Assembly: GCA_026413225.1 (NCBI GenBank)
Contig: CM048557.1
Location: 62,486,987-62,550,986, forward strand
Direction of reading: 5' to 3'
Origin: Otis tarda
Lineage: Eukaryota; Chordata; Aves; Otidiformes; Otididae
DNA length: 64,000 bases
The notes under the pieces were generated by a model. That model was not told the origin of the DNA, ran no database searches, and saw only the letters and a list, made by a program, of their open reading frames with translations. This document shows positions 48,179 to 61,170 of this stretch, piece by piece. The position numbers were made by a program, and so were the translations under genes. Numbering within the stretch: position 1 is the first letter of the stretch; each line of letters opens with the position of its first letter.

Positions 48179-48240
48179 GTTCAGCCAACTGTCGACCAAC
48201 ACCCCCAGGTCCTTCTCTGCTGGGCAGCTTTCCAGCCACA
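48179..48240 (-). mobile_element. Older CR1 LINE, upstream portion
   Basis: The plus strand 'cagccaactgtcgaccaac' then 'cacccccaggtccttctctg' is the reverse complement of the CR1 ORF2 block that precedes the part at 47438. It ends at 'tttccagccac', where the older insertion is 5'-truncated. Confidence 0.88.
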
Positions 48241-51200
48241 TGTAGTTAGTTTCTAAGGAGAAAAACGGTGTCACCATGTCCACACCTTTTACAGGTCCAG
48301 CAGTGCTTGGACTTTGTCATGCCCAGCTCCATGCTGCCACAAACCACAGGCCGGGCAAAAGCGTGACTCAGTGCATGTCTCTCACCTACATTTTGCTATA
48401 GCACAAAGCAAATAGCATTTCAGTTTGTGACTGCAGGCTACATCTACTGATTAAACTCGCTGAGTGTAAGTAGTCCTGACAGCTCTGTCAGTGGGATGTT
48501 TTATGGGGCTTCAGCCAGCCTAGCATAGGAGATAACTGCTGGGATTTCTGCCCAGCGCTTGTGCACCGCTGCTGACGTGGGATCCTTGCAGTCAGCATGT
48601 GCAAAGGCTCCGTTAGACAGCAGCACGCAGGCTGATGGAGATGGTAAGGATGGGCTGATACTGAAATTGTACATTACTGAGGGGGGTGGACAGAAGGCAA
48701 CATGTTGATGAGACCTGAGCATGCAGAGGAGGAAAGTGGAGGGCATTAGGAGAGCTCCTTTGCAAGCACAATGGTCCCGGTTGTCAAAGACAGAGTTGGC
48801 ATCATGGGATCTGGGACGTAGTTGTGGCCCTTGGCTGTGCACCCTGGTAACGTACTGGCTGTCCTGGGTGGGAGCTGTGCTCTGTCTCTCTTTGGCAGAA
48901 AGCCTGGGACAAGTGATTCAGTAAGAGCAAGGCTCACATATGGCCTTATTTCATCACATCTAGTCAGGATTTCTCCTGAAAGTAGAGAAGAAAGTTTTGT
49001 AATAAATAAAAACATAGCACTTCAAAAGCTCCTACAGGGTAAATCTGCAAATATTTGTTCTACTGCTGATGAAACATGCCCAGGTCCATTAACAGAGAAA
49101 ACAATTTATTCCCAAGAAATAAAACTACTGAATGATGAAATATTAATTTAGATGATGGGCTTTGTGTCAAATAGATTGCTTTTCTGTTTATGAACTAGAA
49201 AAAAAATAGGTTATTCTCTTTATCCTTTTAGAACTTCTTTAGCAACGTTATGAATTGTTAGGGATGGAGCTTTGACAGTTCTAATTCATGAGCTGGGGAA
49301 TTAGTTTTTAATTCCTTTTCTTGCCTTAGTATCTTCAGTAAAACAGAGATTTCTCTCCTACCTTATTTATTTTTGGGGGGATGGGGTGAATGAAGTTATA
49401 GAGAATGTTCATAGCTATGCAAGAGTCTCAACGTGGAACGAGCAGGGCACGGTCAAGCTTGCAAAGAGGGAATAAATTTTCTTTCTTTCTAATTTCCTTG
49501 CAATTTTTGCCCTGTGGAACATTTGAGCTAGAAGTAGTTTCCGTCAAAGTGTTAGAAATAGGGCGTTTCCCAGGTGAGTGTAAACTCCTGAGCACAATTT
49601 GCTCTCCTTCACTTCTGAGAGCGGAGCTTGCTCCGTGCCACAGGGAGCTGAGCCTGTGCCCGTGCATGCACTGCAGCATCGCGTAGTGCTAGGGCTGTAC
49701 GGAATGTGATGCTCTCCAATGGGGTAGTGTTTGGGCTGATAAATCCAAAGTTATTATCTCTGGACTTGCAAGCCCTGAAAATTTCTCACGTCTAGTCTTT
49801 CACCTCTTTTTCAGACGTATTTTCTACTGATGTTTTTGAACTAGGGTGGAATTGGAGATACGTTGATGCTACTCCAGTGCCTGGAAAGGCAATGTGGCTG
49901 TATTAAGATCATGAAGCTAGGGAGTGGCACCACCAGAGCATGAGGCTGAAAACTTGGATCCTCAGGGTCAGATATGGAAAAATAAATCCCAGTGAAGGGA
50001 TGCACCATGTCATTGGTGTCCTGGAGAACCAAGCTGTTTGATAAGGGAAAAACCTTCATAGCTTTATCTCCAATCCCAAAGGCCTCTTCGGATTGGTTTT
50101 GCTCATGCACTTAATATCTGGTCTTAATGAAGAGGGAGCAGTTCTTCAGGAATAAAACCTGTCCCACAGAGAGCTCAGAAACTCTGCACGCTTCTGTACA
50201 AACCACTCCATCCATTTCTGAGCTCACAAGTGTCACATAAGGAGGGAAGGGCAGGGGAGAGATGAGAAGGAATTTGACCCAAACAGAATGGGTTTGTTGT
50301 TCATTACTTGCTTTTGTTTAGAAGGTTGCAGTTCTCCAATCAGGAGAGAAGCAGCAGCACCCCTGAAAAGCGCCTGTAGCAATCACAACTTGGTGAAAAG
50401 TGCGTACAAAATCATAAAATGAAGAAAAAATGAACAAGGTCTAAAGCCTGGAGGTGTTATTCTTCCTCTTGGTTTACTGTTTGATGGAAGTTTTAGAAGT
50501 CCTTTCAGAACAAACAAAGTGATAATTTTCATTTTGGGAGTAATTTTTTTAATTTTTTTTAAATTAAATTCAGGAAATATTGAACTGAACTATCACTTCA
50601 AAATGTAAAGGTCAACATGCTTCATTTTAAAAACACCGAAATGAACCATTATGTTTCTTTTCTTCTTTTGTTTGGATCAAAGGGCTCATTCTTGTAAGTA
50701 AAATGATTTTCATGTTCCAAACAAACAGATAATTTGACTGATACAAGAGATATTTTTAGTGATGCACTGTTTGCCTGAAAAAAAAATCCTCTAGTGCGTA
50801 AATAAAAGCATTTTAATAGTGAGAAGAAGATAGGGCAATTTCCTACAGGTCAAGTAATTTTACATATGGACGTAGGCAGTGGTTGACTAGGGCAAACAAC
50901 TAATTTCAATTTCCTCTGCAATTTCTTAGGAAAAAAGCAAGTTGTGTGATGAACTTAACAAGCATCATCCTATTATATAGGGCGCTTTAAAAACTGGTTT
51001 GCTGACTTAGCAAATATTTCTTCTTCTTTGCAAACTGAACCAGGGTATTTCCAGTAACTATTTGGACTATGCAGAGGATTCTTAAACATTATTAGAGGTT
51101 TCTGATCTTACTGTTTGTAAAGGCTTTGACGGCAATGGAAAAATCTGGAAATTATGAAATCTAGTGCTCATAATGGTAGCAGAGAAATGGAGATTAAGTG

Positions 51201-52085
51201 TTTGGTGGTACTCAGCAATGAGTACAGCTACACTCATTGCTGGGTACATATTTTTGACTCAAAAATACAGAATTGTCAAAATATGGATGCAAGTCTGAAA
51301 AGAAAACAGAGACTTGATGTGTCAGGGAACTGAAAATCTTTTCCATGAGAAAAATCAGCTTTCTCCATGCTTGGATGCTGTGGCAAGAGGGCATATATAA
51401 ATATAATGCAAGAAAATAATGTATTGATTTTGCCATTAAATGTTATAATACACGCTCTGTTGTTCCAGGAAAGGTTAATCGTGTTGCCCAAATGAGAAAC
51501 ATGCTATTATGTTCTAAACTATTCCTGAAAGTAATGAAAGTACATTTAAAAGGTATTACCCTAGGCTACAACAGAGTGTAGGAGAGGCTAACTGTTACCT
51601 TTACATACAACATGATGAGTAACAGGCATCAGCGTTTATCAGAGGGCCAAATGGGGTTTAAAAGAAAGTTTATTTGTTAATGTGCCAAAGGTATCACCAA
51701 CACCCTTGCTTGTCAACCACCTCTGGTCTCCAGAATACCAGTTAGTTTTCTTCATTTCTCCCCCTCCTGTGAGCGGTAGCAGCAGTTAATGCAGAGCGAA
51801 GCAGATATTTTCAAGCAAATGAGGGATTTTGCAGTTCCTCTTGCCGTGGTGACTCACTTTTGCATGTCCATCTGTGCCCTTGATTAATCTTTGCTGCACC
51901 CTATGTTTGACCGTCCTGTGGTCATCTACTAGACAAGGCATCTAGTCAAATAAATCCCCTGTTTGTACCTCATGGAGAGAAGGCAATTGATCAGAGCTTA
52001 GATGCCTGTTTTAGGACCGGATTAATCTCCTAGTAGCAAAACATCTTTCTCTTGACTAGAGTCCCAGCAGCAAGTTTAGAACAAG
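48241..52085. other. Single-copy noncoding DNA
   Basis: No exon or transposable element recognised. A T/A-rich low-complexity tract lies at 50545-50572. Confidence 0.5.
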
Positions 52086-52314
52086 TAGAATCATAGAATC
52101 ATAGAATGGTTAGGGTTGGAAGGGACCTTCAAAGGTCATCTAGTCCAACCCCCCTGCAAGGAGCAGGGACACCCCTGACTAGATCAGGTTGCTCAGAGCC
52201 TCATCCAGCCTGGCCTTGAACGTCTCCAGGGATGGGGCCTCCACCACCTTTCTGGGCAACCTGTTCCAGTGTTCTATAACTCGCATTGTAAAAAATTTTT
52301 TTCTAATTTCCAAT

Positions 52315-52876
52315 CTAAATCTTCCCCCCCTCTATTTTAAAACCATTACCCCTCGTCCTATTGCAACAGGCCCTACTTAACAGCCTTTCCCCATATTTCT
52401 TGTAGGCCCCCTTGAGGTTCTGGAAGACTGCTATCACGTCTCCCCGGAGCCTCCTCTTCTCCAGGCTGAACAGCCCCAACTCTCTCAGCCTGTCCTCACA
52501 CGAGAGGTGCTCCAGCCCTTTTATCATCTTCGTGGCCCTCCTCTGGACCTTCTCCAACTGGTCCATGTCCTTCTTGTGTTGGGGGCTCCAGAACTGGACA
52601 CAGTACTCCAGGTGGGGTCTCACCAGGGCAGAGTAGAGGAGCAGAATCACCTCCCTCGACCTGCTGGCCACGCTTCTCTTGATGCAGCCCAGGATGCGGT
52701 TGGCCTTCTGGGCCTCAAGGGCACATTGCCAGCTCATGTTGAGCTTCTCGTCCACCAGCACTCCCAAGTCCTTCTCCTCAGGGCTGCTCTCAATCCATTC
52801 TCCGCCTAGCCTATATTTGTTCCTGGGATTGCCATGACCCAGGTGCAGGACCTTGCACTTGGCCTGGTTGAACTTC
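52315..52876 (-). pseudogene. CR1 ORF2 C-terminal fragment
   Basis: Blocks seen are [40 protein letters not shown] and [21 protein letters not shown] change near 52320 ends the frame early ('EGGKI'), although recognisable CR1 sequence continues to the 3' tail. Confidence 0.88.
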
Positions 52877-52877
52877 G

Positions 52878-53025
52878 TTGGCACGGGCCCACCTCTCCAG
52901 CCTGTCAAGGTCCCTCTGGATGGCATCCCTCCCTTCCAGTGTGTCAACGGCACCACACAACTTGGTGTCATCGGCGAACTTGCTGAGGGTGCACTCTATC
53001 CCACTGTCCATGTCGCCGACAAAAG
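52878..53025 (-). pseudogene. CR1 reverse transcriptase fragment with FADD motif
   Basis: Resuming after the frameshift, this frame contains [10 protein letters not shown], in which FADD carries the paired catalytic aspartates of motif C. It ends at the shared 5-bp deletion. The rest of ORF2, down to about 52315, resumes in another frame with [13 protein letters not shown]. Confidence 0.9.
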
Positions 53026-53636
53026 ATGTTGAACAGGGCCGGGCCCAGCACGGACCCCTGAGGGACGCCACTCGTGACTGGTCTCCACATGGACATTGAG
53101 CCGTTGACCACCACTCTCTGAGTGCGGCCATCCAGGCAACTCCTTATCCACCGAGTGGTCCGTCCATCAAACCCATGTCTCTCTAGTTTAGAGAGAAGGA
53201 TGTCATGCGGGACAGTGTCAAAAGCTTTGCACAAGTCCAGGTAGATGATGTCAGTTGCTCGTCCCTTGTCCACCGATGCTGTCACCCCGTCATAGAAGGC
53301 CACCAAATTGGTCAGGCATGATCTGCCCTTGGTGAAGCCATGTTGGCTGTCACCAACCACCTCCTTGCTCTCCATGTGCCTTAGCATGGTTTCCAGGAGA
53401 ATCTGCTCCATGACCTTGCCAGGCACAGAGGTGAGGCTGACCGGCCTATAGTTGCCTGGGTCCTCCTTGTTCCCCTTTTTAAAAATCGGGGTTATGTTGC
53501 CTCTCTTCCAGTCATCGGGGACCTCACCAGACCGCCATGACTTCTCAAATACGATAGCCAGTGGCTTGACAACTTCATCCGCCAGTTCCCTCAGGACCCG
53601 CGGATGGATCTCATCAGGTCCCATGGACTTGTGCAC
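52968..53636 (-). pseudogene. CR1 reverse transcriptase fragment, fingers and palm
   Basis: The frame covers about 205 residues of RT. Visible blocks are [15 protein letters not shown] (6-20), [20 protein letters not shown] (61-80), motif [15 protein letters not shown] (131-144) with the first catalytic aspartate, and motif [19 protein letters not shown] (188-205). This is a non-LTR RT of the CR1 clade. An extra base near 53021 shifts the frame just before the FADD catalytic block, so no functional enzyme can be made. Confidence 0.95.
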
Positions 53637-53683
53637 CTTTAGGTTCCTCAGATGATCAAGTAGCTCATTTTCAGACAGCTAAA

Positions 53684-54107
53684 GGTAGATGGCTTCACTT
53701 GAGACTAAGATGCCTAAATGCAGGTGTTTGTGTACAAACTATCTGCCTAAACTGCATTCATGGTCAGGCCAGCTGTGGTCAATACCATCAGCAGAGCCAA
53801 GGAAGCTGAGCATGCACTGCTACAGGGTGAGTTGAATCCTTTTCCAGGCTTCCCTTACTGTAAAGACAAAGGTTGCAAGGTAAAACTGATCAATTATTGC
53901 ATTTTAAACCAAAATTGGGATCTGAGTGATTCCTTGGTTTGTTAAAAACATATAATTAATCAGCAATTAATGAACTATACATTCAGGGTCAATATTAGCA
54001 ATACAATAAATAAGCCACAACGGGAGATGCATACACAAGGTTAATATACCGCTACAGACTTCTCAATGCTCCTCTATAACTAATCCCCCAATTCTAGTTT
54101 TGCAGGC
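53684..54107. other. Single-copy noncoding DNA
   Basis: No feature recognised between the CR1 5' end and the LTR fragment. Confidence 0.5.
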
Positions 54108-54375
54108 TGTCCTGGTTCCGGCTAGCATAGAGTTGATTTTCACCTGAGCTGGGAGGACAGCTGGAGCTGGTGGCCCCTGTGGCTGGGGGACACAGCTGGG
54201 ATAGTTTACTAATTAGCCAACAGCTGGGATAGTTTACCCAAATTGGCCAAAGGGCCATTCAATACCTTGTGACACCATGCTCAGTATTTCAGTGAGGAGG
54301 GTGCTGCTCACTCCTGCTACCTGGGAGGAAGCTGGGCATCAGGATCTGCTGTGAGCTATTGTGCTGTGAATTACA
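54108..54375 (+). mobile_element. Truncated avian ERV LTR (ERVL-like)
   Basis: It starts 'tgtcctggttccggctagca' then 'tagagttgattttc', followed by 'acccaaattggccaaaggg' and 'catgctcagtatttcagtg', and continues to 'gagctattgtgctgtgaat'. These blocks in this order match an LTR common in bird genomes, whose consensus starts TGTCCTGGTTTCGGCTGGGAT and has its TATA box after 'catgctcag'. Here the TATA box appears degraded to 'tatttc', the U5 end is missing and the element is diverged, so it is an old truncated relic. Confidence 0.75.
54191..54248 (+). repeat. 28-bp imperfect tandem duplication inside the ERV LTR
   Basis: The 18-mer 'acagctgggatagtttac' occurs at 54191-54208 and again at 54219-54236, each followed by a similar 'aattagcca' or 'aattggcca'. 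The duplication lies in U3 and probably arose after or within this LTR lineage. Confidence 0.85.
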
Positions 54376-55897
54376 TGGTATCTAGAACCAGTTCACATGT
54401 CCTGGCATACCTGAGACATGCTGGGAAGGCTGGTGAATATGACATAGGACCTACATGACATCCATAACATTCTGGGGTAGCAGTTGGAAGTCAGATAGGA
54501 TATCCCAAAACATCTCAGGTGACACTGGGCACCAACATCTAGGCAGCTGACATGAAGCTACCTGGTCTTCTGTTCTCTTCATGTACACATCAGCATCTGC
54601 ATTCAGATGTACTGTGATCAGTCCTAGAAACTGAATCCCATAAAATGCTCAAATTTCATGCCTTGCTGCTTGTGTCTGCAGACTTTCTGCTCTTGAAGAT
54701 GTTTAATAGCTTCCTTCTTTTTAGCTAGAGTTCCTCCTTCAGTGAAATAAAAGGGTAGCTCTGTAGGCTCAATGCTCCAGTCCCTCCATCAACTTTGCCA
54801 TTAAGTACAATTTTCCTAAGAGCTGATGAGAGAGTGATGGAGAGACAGCAGACATATCCAAGAGCGCAGGAAGCCTCTGAGTGCTGAGGCATGCCCTTTT
54901 TTTGAGAAATTGTCAGTATGTGAATTGATTTCTATTTCAAGGAGATCAAAGCTGGCCAGCAATTAACCATTTCCAGGAATTACTGGCTGACCCCTGCAGT
55001 GTAATGCATGGGGAAGACATTTTCACTGCCAAGCCTGCTGTTTCGTTCAGCATTTTGGGTAAGGAGTGCTGATTAGCTAGACAGGGTCAGTTCCTGGCAT
55101 CAGCACAATCAATCTTACCATCACCTGCCCTTTTGTCTTGGAGTCCCTGTGTGAAGAAAAGCCGCGTACAGGAAAGGAGGTGTCACTAGGCTCTGCCAGG
55201 GTGGGACAATGCAGTGCTGCAAGAAGGCGGCACATCCTGACCTCCCCAAACCAAAACCCAGTGTGTCCCTCAAGCCACTGATGGCTATCTTATAAGAGCA
55301 TCCAGCTTGTGTGTTCATTCTTCACATCTGGAGAATATCCCCTCTTGCCTCCACCCCTTCAGCTTTCATTCCCTCCCTGCCTCAGAGCCACCCATATCTT
55401 CTGCATCTTTTCATCCGTACTTCTTCAGCAACATTTACTCAATTACTTGGGGATTGTCACTCACAATTACTTGGGGAACGTGCTCCTCGCAGCTCCCCAC
55501 AGATATGGCTGGCAGAGGAACACTGTGGGTTTCTCGGGAGAAGAAGGGAGGAAGTCTCCTGCTTAAACAGATATGACCCCAAACTGGGAATTTGGCTGTG
55601 TTCAAGTTTGATACTGAATGCTGTGGAATGGCTAAATTAGCCTCTTTTTCCTGTTCCTTTTCAGATTGGTTTTGTTTCTGTAATGATCCCACCCAAAAAT
55701 ACCATTGAAATCTTTTTCAACTGAAAAAAAAAGACTCTTTAATGACATGGAAGTTTTGATGGAACTGTTTCCATTTTCATTCCTTCTAAAAAAAGAGCTA
55801 AGCAAACTTTTTAAATTTGTGAACAGAAATTTAAATACATGACAAAAGCACAACATTTTCAATGACATTTTTCTTTCTTGTCATGTAAAAAAGATTT

Positions 55898-55925
55898 TAT
55901 ATATATATGTATATACATATTTATA
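55898..55925. repeat. TA-rich dinucleotide tract
   Basis: Interrupted tatata/tgtata repeats lie in 'ttatatatatatgtatatac'. Confidence 0.8.
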
Positions 55926-56667
55926 TCTTCTCAAAGCTGCTCTAACAAAGAAATACAGAAGAAGCTTTCAGAAAAGTTGCAGCTGATTTTTCTTTTTCAA
56001 AGCTGCAATGATCTCATGGGAACAGCTGATGCTCATCCTTCTCTCTCAGAGTCCCCAAAAGGAGAGGAAGGGTGGCCGCAAATTTACTGCATTAGCCTAC
56101 AAACTCCTTGTGGAACATATCCTGTCACTTAGAGCTGGAGTTTCCCAGGAATTCAGGTATTCTGACATGCAATGGTAGTGAATGGAAGAGGTAAATTAAG
56201 AAGAGATCTGCTAGGAAGATCTAAATCCATAAGGCAATCTGGAGGGCTGGGAGGGGTAGAGCCCAGCATTGGTGCTTACAATAGCTGCAACATGCCTGCT
56301 GGTGGCACTGGAGCAAAAGCAAGGATTTACCATGAATTGGCCTGTCTGGCACTTCTTCCATCTCCTGAACATCTCTGCCTCCATCCTTTTTCCTTCCCTG
56401 CCTCTCTCCCCATGTCTTCTCCAGAGCACCTCCAGCATACAGCCTTGCTTTCCCAGCTACAGAGCTCAGACTCTTGGCCAAGTCCCCACAGTCACAACTT
56501 GGGAATTACAATGTCCTTTTCTGTGCTCTTTACAAATTTTTCTCTTGATTATGTATTCTTAATGCTGCTGTAAATTGTGATTTCCTTGGAACTTCACTTT
56601 GAGATGGATCTCTCTTCATCTCCCTTCATAGGCTCCATCTTTTCCACTGCTTTAGAGTTTTGCCCTT

Positions 56668-56682
56668 TTTTTTTTTTTTTGG
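56668..56682 (+). repeat. Poly-T tract
   Basis: Fifteen or so consecutive T bases lie after 'gttttgccc'. Confidence 0.85.
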
Positions 56683-59600
56683 TGAAACTTCATGGTTTTT
56701 CTTGGTTTTATCTGCCATTTTTCTAACTGATCAGTCTCCTTTGCTTCCATGTTACATCTTCAACTGTGTGCTTTTGGAGGTTTTCTGAAACTGTCTCCTC
56801 CCACTATATGGAATCGTGGATTGTCATCTTCATAGCTACCATACCCTCCACCTCCAAATGCCATCCTTTCTGACTGCCCACAGATGCTACAGACTCACAA
56901 ACATTCAGGCCGTGGGCAACCACCAAATCCTGTTGTCTGACCTCCTATTAATATCTCAGAGCATTTAATGTAATTTCATCTGTTTAATGCACTCCTGTAG
57001 TGCATAGGCCTATATCTTCTCTCCAGTAGCATATTTATATACTGTGATCAAGACCTCTCTTGTGCTTCTTTCTGATAGTCTAAATGGATCCAGCTCTTTA
57101 AGACGTGGAGACAAAAGGCATTTTCAGGAGTCATCCCATCGCCTCATATGTGTTTTCTATAGTTTCCTCAAATTTTGAGCAACTGTAACACAAAAAGTGC
57201 ACGCACATTCCAGCACGCACATTTGCAGCATGTCCTGGATTTCAGTGCCCTGCAAGGAGGACAAATGTCTTCCCCATTTCGTCTCATCGCCCTCCTGGTT
57301 TTGCAGCCAAAGATTGCATCAGCAAGCTCATGGCCATGGCATCTTTCAGAGTACAGTACTTACACTTGAGCAGCAGCTTCATTATGAACCTGACAATCTT
57401 GCCAGAATTAGTGCTTTACAGGGTATAGTTTCTGCATGTTCCATGTAGGTTTAATCTGCTTTCTGTGTTCCCAGATTTCATACCTTTCTGTGTAAAAACT
57501 TGATTTGTTAGAGTAGGCTCACGCTAACAACCAAACCAGATTGTTTTGATGACTGACAGGTACTTTAATTTACTCCTTTAACACTTTTTGCATGATAGAA
57601 ACATAGAAACGTGTTTCATAGAAACATTTCTTCTTGGTAGTTTTTTGTATTCTAATAACTCATTTGACAATTTAATGTATTAGCTGGCTAGATACTGCTT
57701 GGCTTAGAACAGAAGGATATTGTCAAAAATGTATGATACAGGTGCACCTTCCTGTGCCTCCTTATAACACAACAAAATTGCTTATGGGACATTTATGTCT
57801 GTTCTGGACCATTACTACCTATCTCCCAACTTCCTTGTGAAAATTGGCCTATCTCAGGTCTTGCTTTTGTCTTCTTCCTGGCAATCTTTCTTTAAAAACT
57901 CTTCATATTGTTCTTAGGGATGGATTTTTCTCTGGTGCCTTTATATACATTTATAATTTTTCTGTACCTCATTAACTTCTCATTTATATTGATTGCTAGC
58001 TACTTTCCTTTTTTTCCCCTCCATTTATTATATAGTGCTATTTTATTTCTAATTGCTGCCTTCCTTCCATTGCTGCACTAGGATGGCCTTTTGCCAAAGT
58101 TCTCAGCTTGACATCAGTCAGTCTGCTGAGATGCTGAGACTATTAGCCGCCATCCTGGCCAATATTGTCTCCTTGTTTCTTGCTTTCTCCCTTTCCTCCT
58201 AGTCAGTCTGTCTGTCTCCAGCTACTGTCTCGTTTCCTACTTAGACAAAAAGCTCTTTAGTCAGAGATTTCTGGGTTTGCACAGTGTCTAGGAGAGCAGA
58301 GGGAGGATACATTGCAAGAACTCAATAAGCCTAAGCTATAGGTGGATGTTCACTAGAGGAAAAGTTGTAACTGCTTCAGAAGGTACCATCCTCCAGCTGG
58401 AACACCTGAAGTGACCAAGAAACCATGCCTAGACCATTTCAGCGCAGAGGAGCTGATACCCCTGCTAAGATGCTTTCAGTAACCCTGTTTCACTTTGCAC
58501 TGAAATGGAGTAGGGCTGCTGACCTGGTTGGTTGAGATGCATCAGTCAAGCAGGGTGGTGAAGAACATTTTTATGGGCAATAACTTCACAAAACTTCTTC
58601 AAATATTGTGTGAGCAAATGATGGGCTGCACATAATGTTGCTCTAACAAGGAATAATTAATTGAACCTGGGCATAGGACACTGCTCCCTTTGGCCCAGGC
58701 TTGCTCTCATTGCTTTTCACATAGAGGAAGTGGGAGAAAGGGTAAAAATGCCTTCACGTTCTGGTTGCGTTAGAAGCCACCCTGGTGACGTGAATACCTG
58801 TTTCCCTTTCTCTAAATAACACACTGCCACATGCCATGATCAGTGGCTTTGACTAATGTAATTATTAAATACTCAAAAGTTGTACTTGCGTTTGTCAAAA
58901 CAGATCAAAGTTATGCTTTTATTAGTCTCCACGCAAGCGGTGTGGCTCTGATAATACATCAGCTACTACTTATTATTCAATTGGTGCAAAGGGAATGAAA
59001 GAAGAAAAAGAGGGTTTGTGTGTGTGTTTGTGTAATGCTATTTTTCAATTAGTTTGCTTGTGGTTTTCAGCATTAAATTGGATAAGTGAAAGATGGTGGA
59101 TAGGACCCATCTGCCAGGAAATTGCTAGCATGTGGCCATCTGTTGCTATCCTGCATTTGATCAGTGGTACAGAGTGTGTGTTGATTAATTCATTCAAGTC
59201 CCTCTGAGGTACACAGCCAGCCTAAGAACATACATCCTGATAAATAAAAACTCAATCAGTGATAAGCACTTCATGCAAATATTGAGTAATGCCACTGTTG
59301 TGTAGAACAAACATGAGACACTCTTCCCCTCTCTTTCTCCCTCCACTCCCCCCACCAGCATGATTAGGGTCCCATCTGAAAGAAAACCAACTCACATGCT
59401 CAGGAGGAGCCCTTCCCACACATATCGCAGGTCTTTCTGAGGCTGAATGTCTAGATGTCATGGAGAGAAGAGACCAAATTCTTCGCAGTTTTAAGCTCTG
59501 TAATGACTGGACATCTTCACCAAGACCCAGTTCATCAGCTCATCTGAGGTGACCCATGTCTCTCCTTTCTTTGGGGGCCTGCAGCCTCGACTCTACTCAT

Positions 59601-59800
59601 AGGACACCTGCTAAATGAAAGCAAATCCCAGCATACCCTCAGGCCATCTCAGAGGCATAGCCAGGGCCAGCCAAGAAAAGCAGTGTCAACCTGGAGACCC
59701 GGCAGTCATCTACGCATGGAGCCAAGCCAGAATGTGTGTATGCTGCCCGCAGCTTAGGAAAAGAATCTGAACTTGTTAAATGTCCTATCTCTGGCCTTTC

Positions 59801-59848
59801 AAAAAAAAAATATTTTTTTTTAAAAGAAATTTTTGGCTTTTTTTTTTG
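59801..59848. repeat. A-run/T-run palindromic tract
   Basis: A run of ten A is followed by 'tatttttttttaaaag' and a second T run. The arms can pair, giving a low-complexity hairpin. Confidence 0.7.
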
Positions 59849-61152
59849 AAATGGAAGAGGAAAAAAATGTTCCAGGTGACTGAAGTCCATTTCTTCTCTA
59901 GCTTAAGATAGACAAATTAGAACTTTTATTCTTTTTCAGGATGATTAAAATTTTAAAAAACCCATGCACTGTTTCTGTTCCAGCCCTAATCCTCAGCAAC
60001 TTCTATATGCCTTCTCTTTCCATTCCCATTCTCACCTCCCAGAGCCCTCTCCATTCACGTGGACCTTTTTGTGTTTAGCAGAAGTGGATAGCCAGGGCAA
60101 AGAGTCAGATACTTTGGGATTGCAATGAAGTGGATAGAGGTGATCTTCAAGATGCCACCAAGATGTCAGATGCAGGTAGAAGGCTAACAGTGGAGAGGGA
60201 TGCATTTACAACAGCTAGTAGGCTCACTGGAAGGCCTAGCAAACACTGTGCTTCAGGCATCAGACAAAAATATTATCGGGTATTCAAATATTCTGTAACA
60301 TTCCTCTGTTCTCCAAAATTTTATCAAGGCACAACATCCACTTGCAAAATGGCCAAAGACAGACTTTTAAATCCTTTGAGTGAGCAGCTACAGGATTAAA
60401 TATATCACAGTATTTACTCTCTAGAGTGCAGAGAAGAAATATTTCCGCTTGCCAAATAACTGTTCTAAATCATCTTTCTCATTTTGTGGCTGTTTGGGTG
60501 GCACATCACAGCTTGCTTCTGTAGACTCAATCATTGCTTTTGTAGCCTTGATGAGGCTTATGATTGCTTTAATGCACCAGATCCTTGGGTAAACCCAGCG
60601 GTACTATCTGAGGCTTTCATCAGGGATGTTACAACTGAAAACAGCAGGCATGCTCAGAAGGCATGATGATCAACTGTATCCCTTGCTACACTGAATAATC
60701 CTCTTGTTTTTCTTTCTCTCAAAACAGGTTTTAAATATGGGGAGAGGAGCAGTTTACAGCATTTTACTCTAACGGAAAGTTCATAGCTTTTGTTTTTCCT
60801 TTTGTCATACTCAGGAGAGAAACAGAGGGACCAAGCAGCAGCAAGAGCTGAGTTAAGAATGCCATCCTCTACAAAGCACAAGGACAGATTAAGTTGCTTC
60901 CAGGGAGAACTATTTACTATTCAGCCTCCAAATAAAAAAGTGAATGAATAGTATCCCTTAGCAACCCTGACAAAATCCTTGATTTACAGCAAGAAATGAA
61001 GAGTTAAGTTTTATTAGATACAATCACGTAAGTCATCAAATCAGAGGTAATTCAAAGCTGGTAAGGTCCAGAATGGTGTATTTGAGCCCTCCTTACAGCT
61101 CTGTCATTCAATTTAGCCATCTTTGTAAAATCAGCTTTGTCAAAACTTGTAA

Positions 61153-61170
61153 TTTTTTTTTTTTTTTTTT
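61153..61170 (+). repeat. Poly-T tract, 18 bases
   Basis: Eighteen consecutive T bases follow 'cttgtaa'. No element body adjoins it, so it is not obviously a retroposon tail. Confidence 0.95.

Larger units (their letters stand above)
52086..53683 (-). mobile_element. CR1 LINE, 1.6 kb, the longest in the window
   Basis: In the minus sense it runs from 53683 to 52086, where the plus strand shows 'tagaatcatagaatcatag'. It keeps the RT fingers and palm, the thumb and C-terminal region and the 3' end, and lacks ORF1, the endonuclease and the N-terminal RT. It is frameshifted at two or more places: one extra base near 53021, and the 5-bp loss between 52876 and 52877 that is shared with the copy at 19678. 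Confidence 0.97.

Noticed and set aside
47532..48239. 235-codon minus-strand open frame taken as one gene
   Set aside because: It crosses the junction of the nested CR1s. Its N-terminus comes from the older element and the rest from the younger one.
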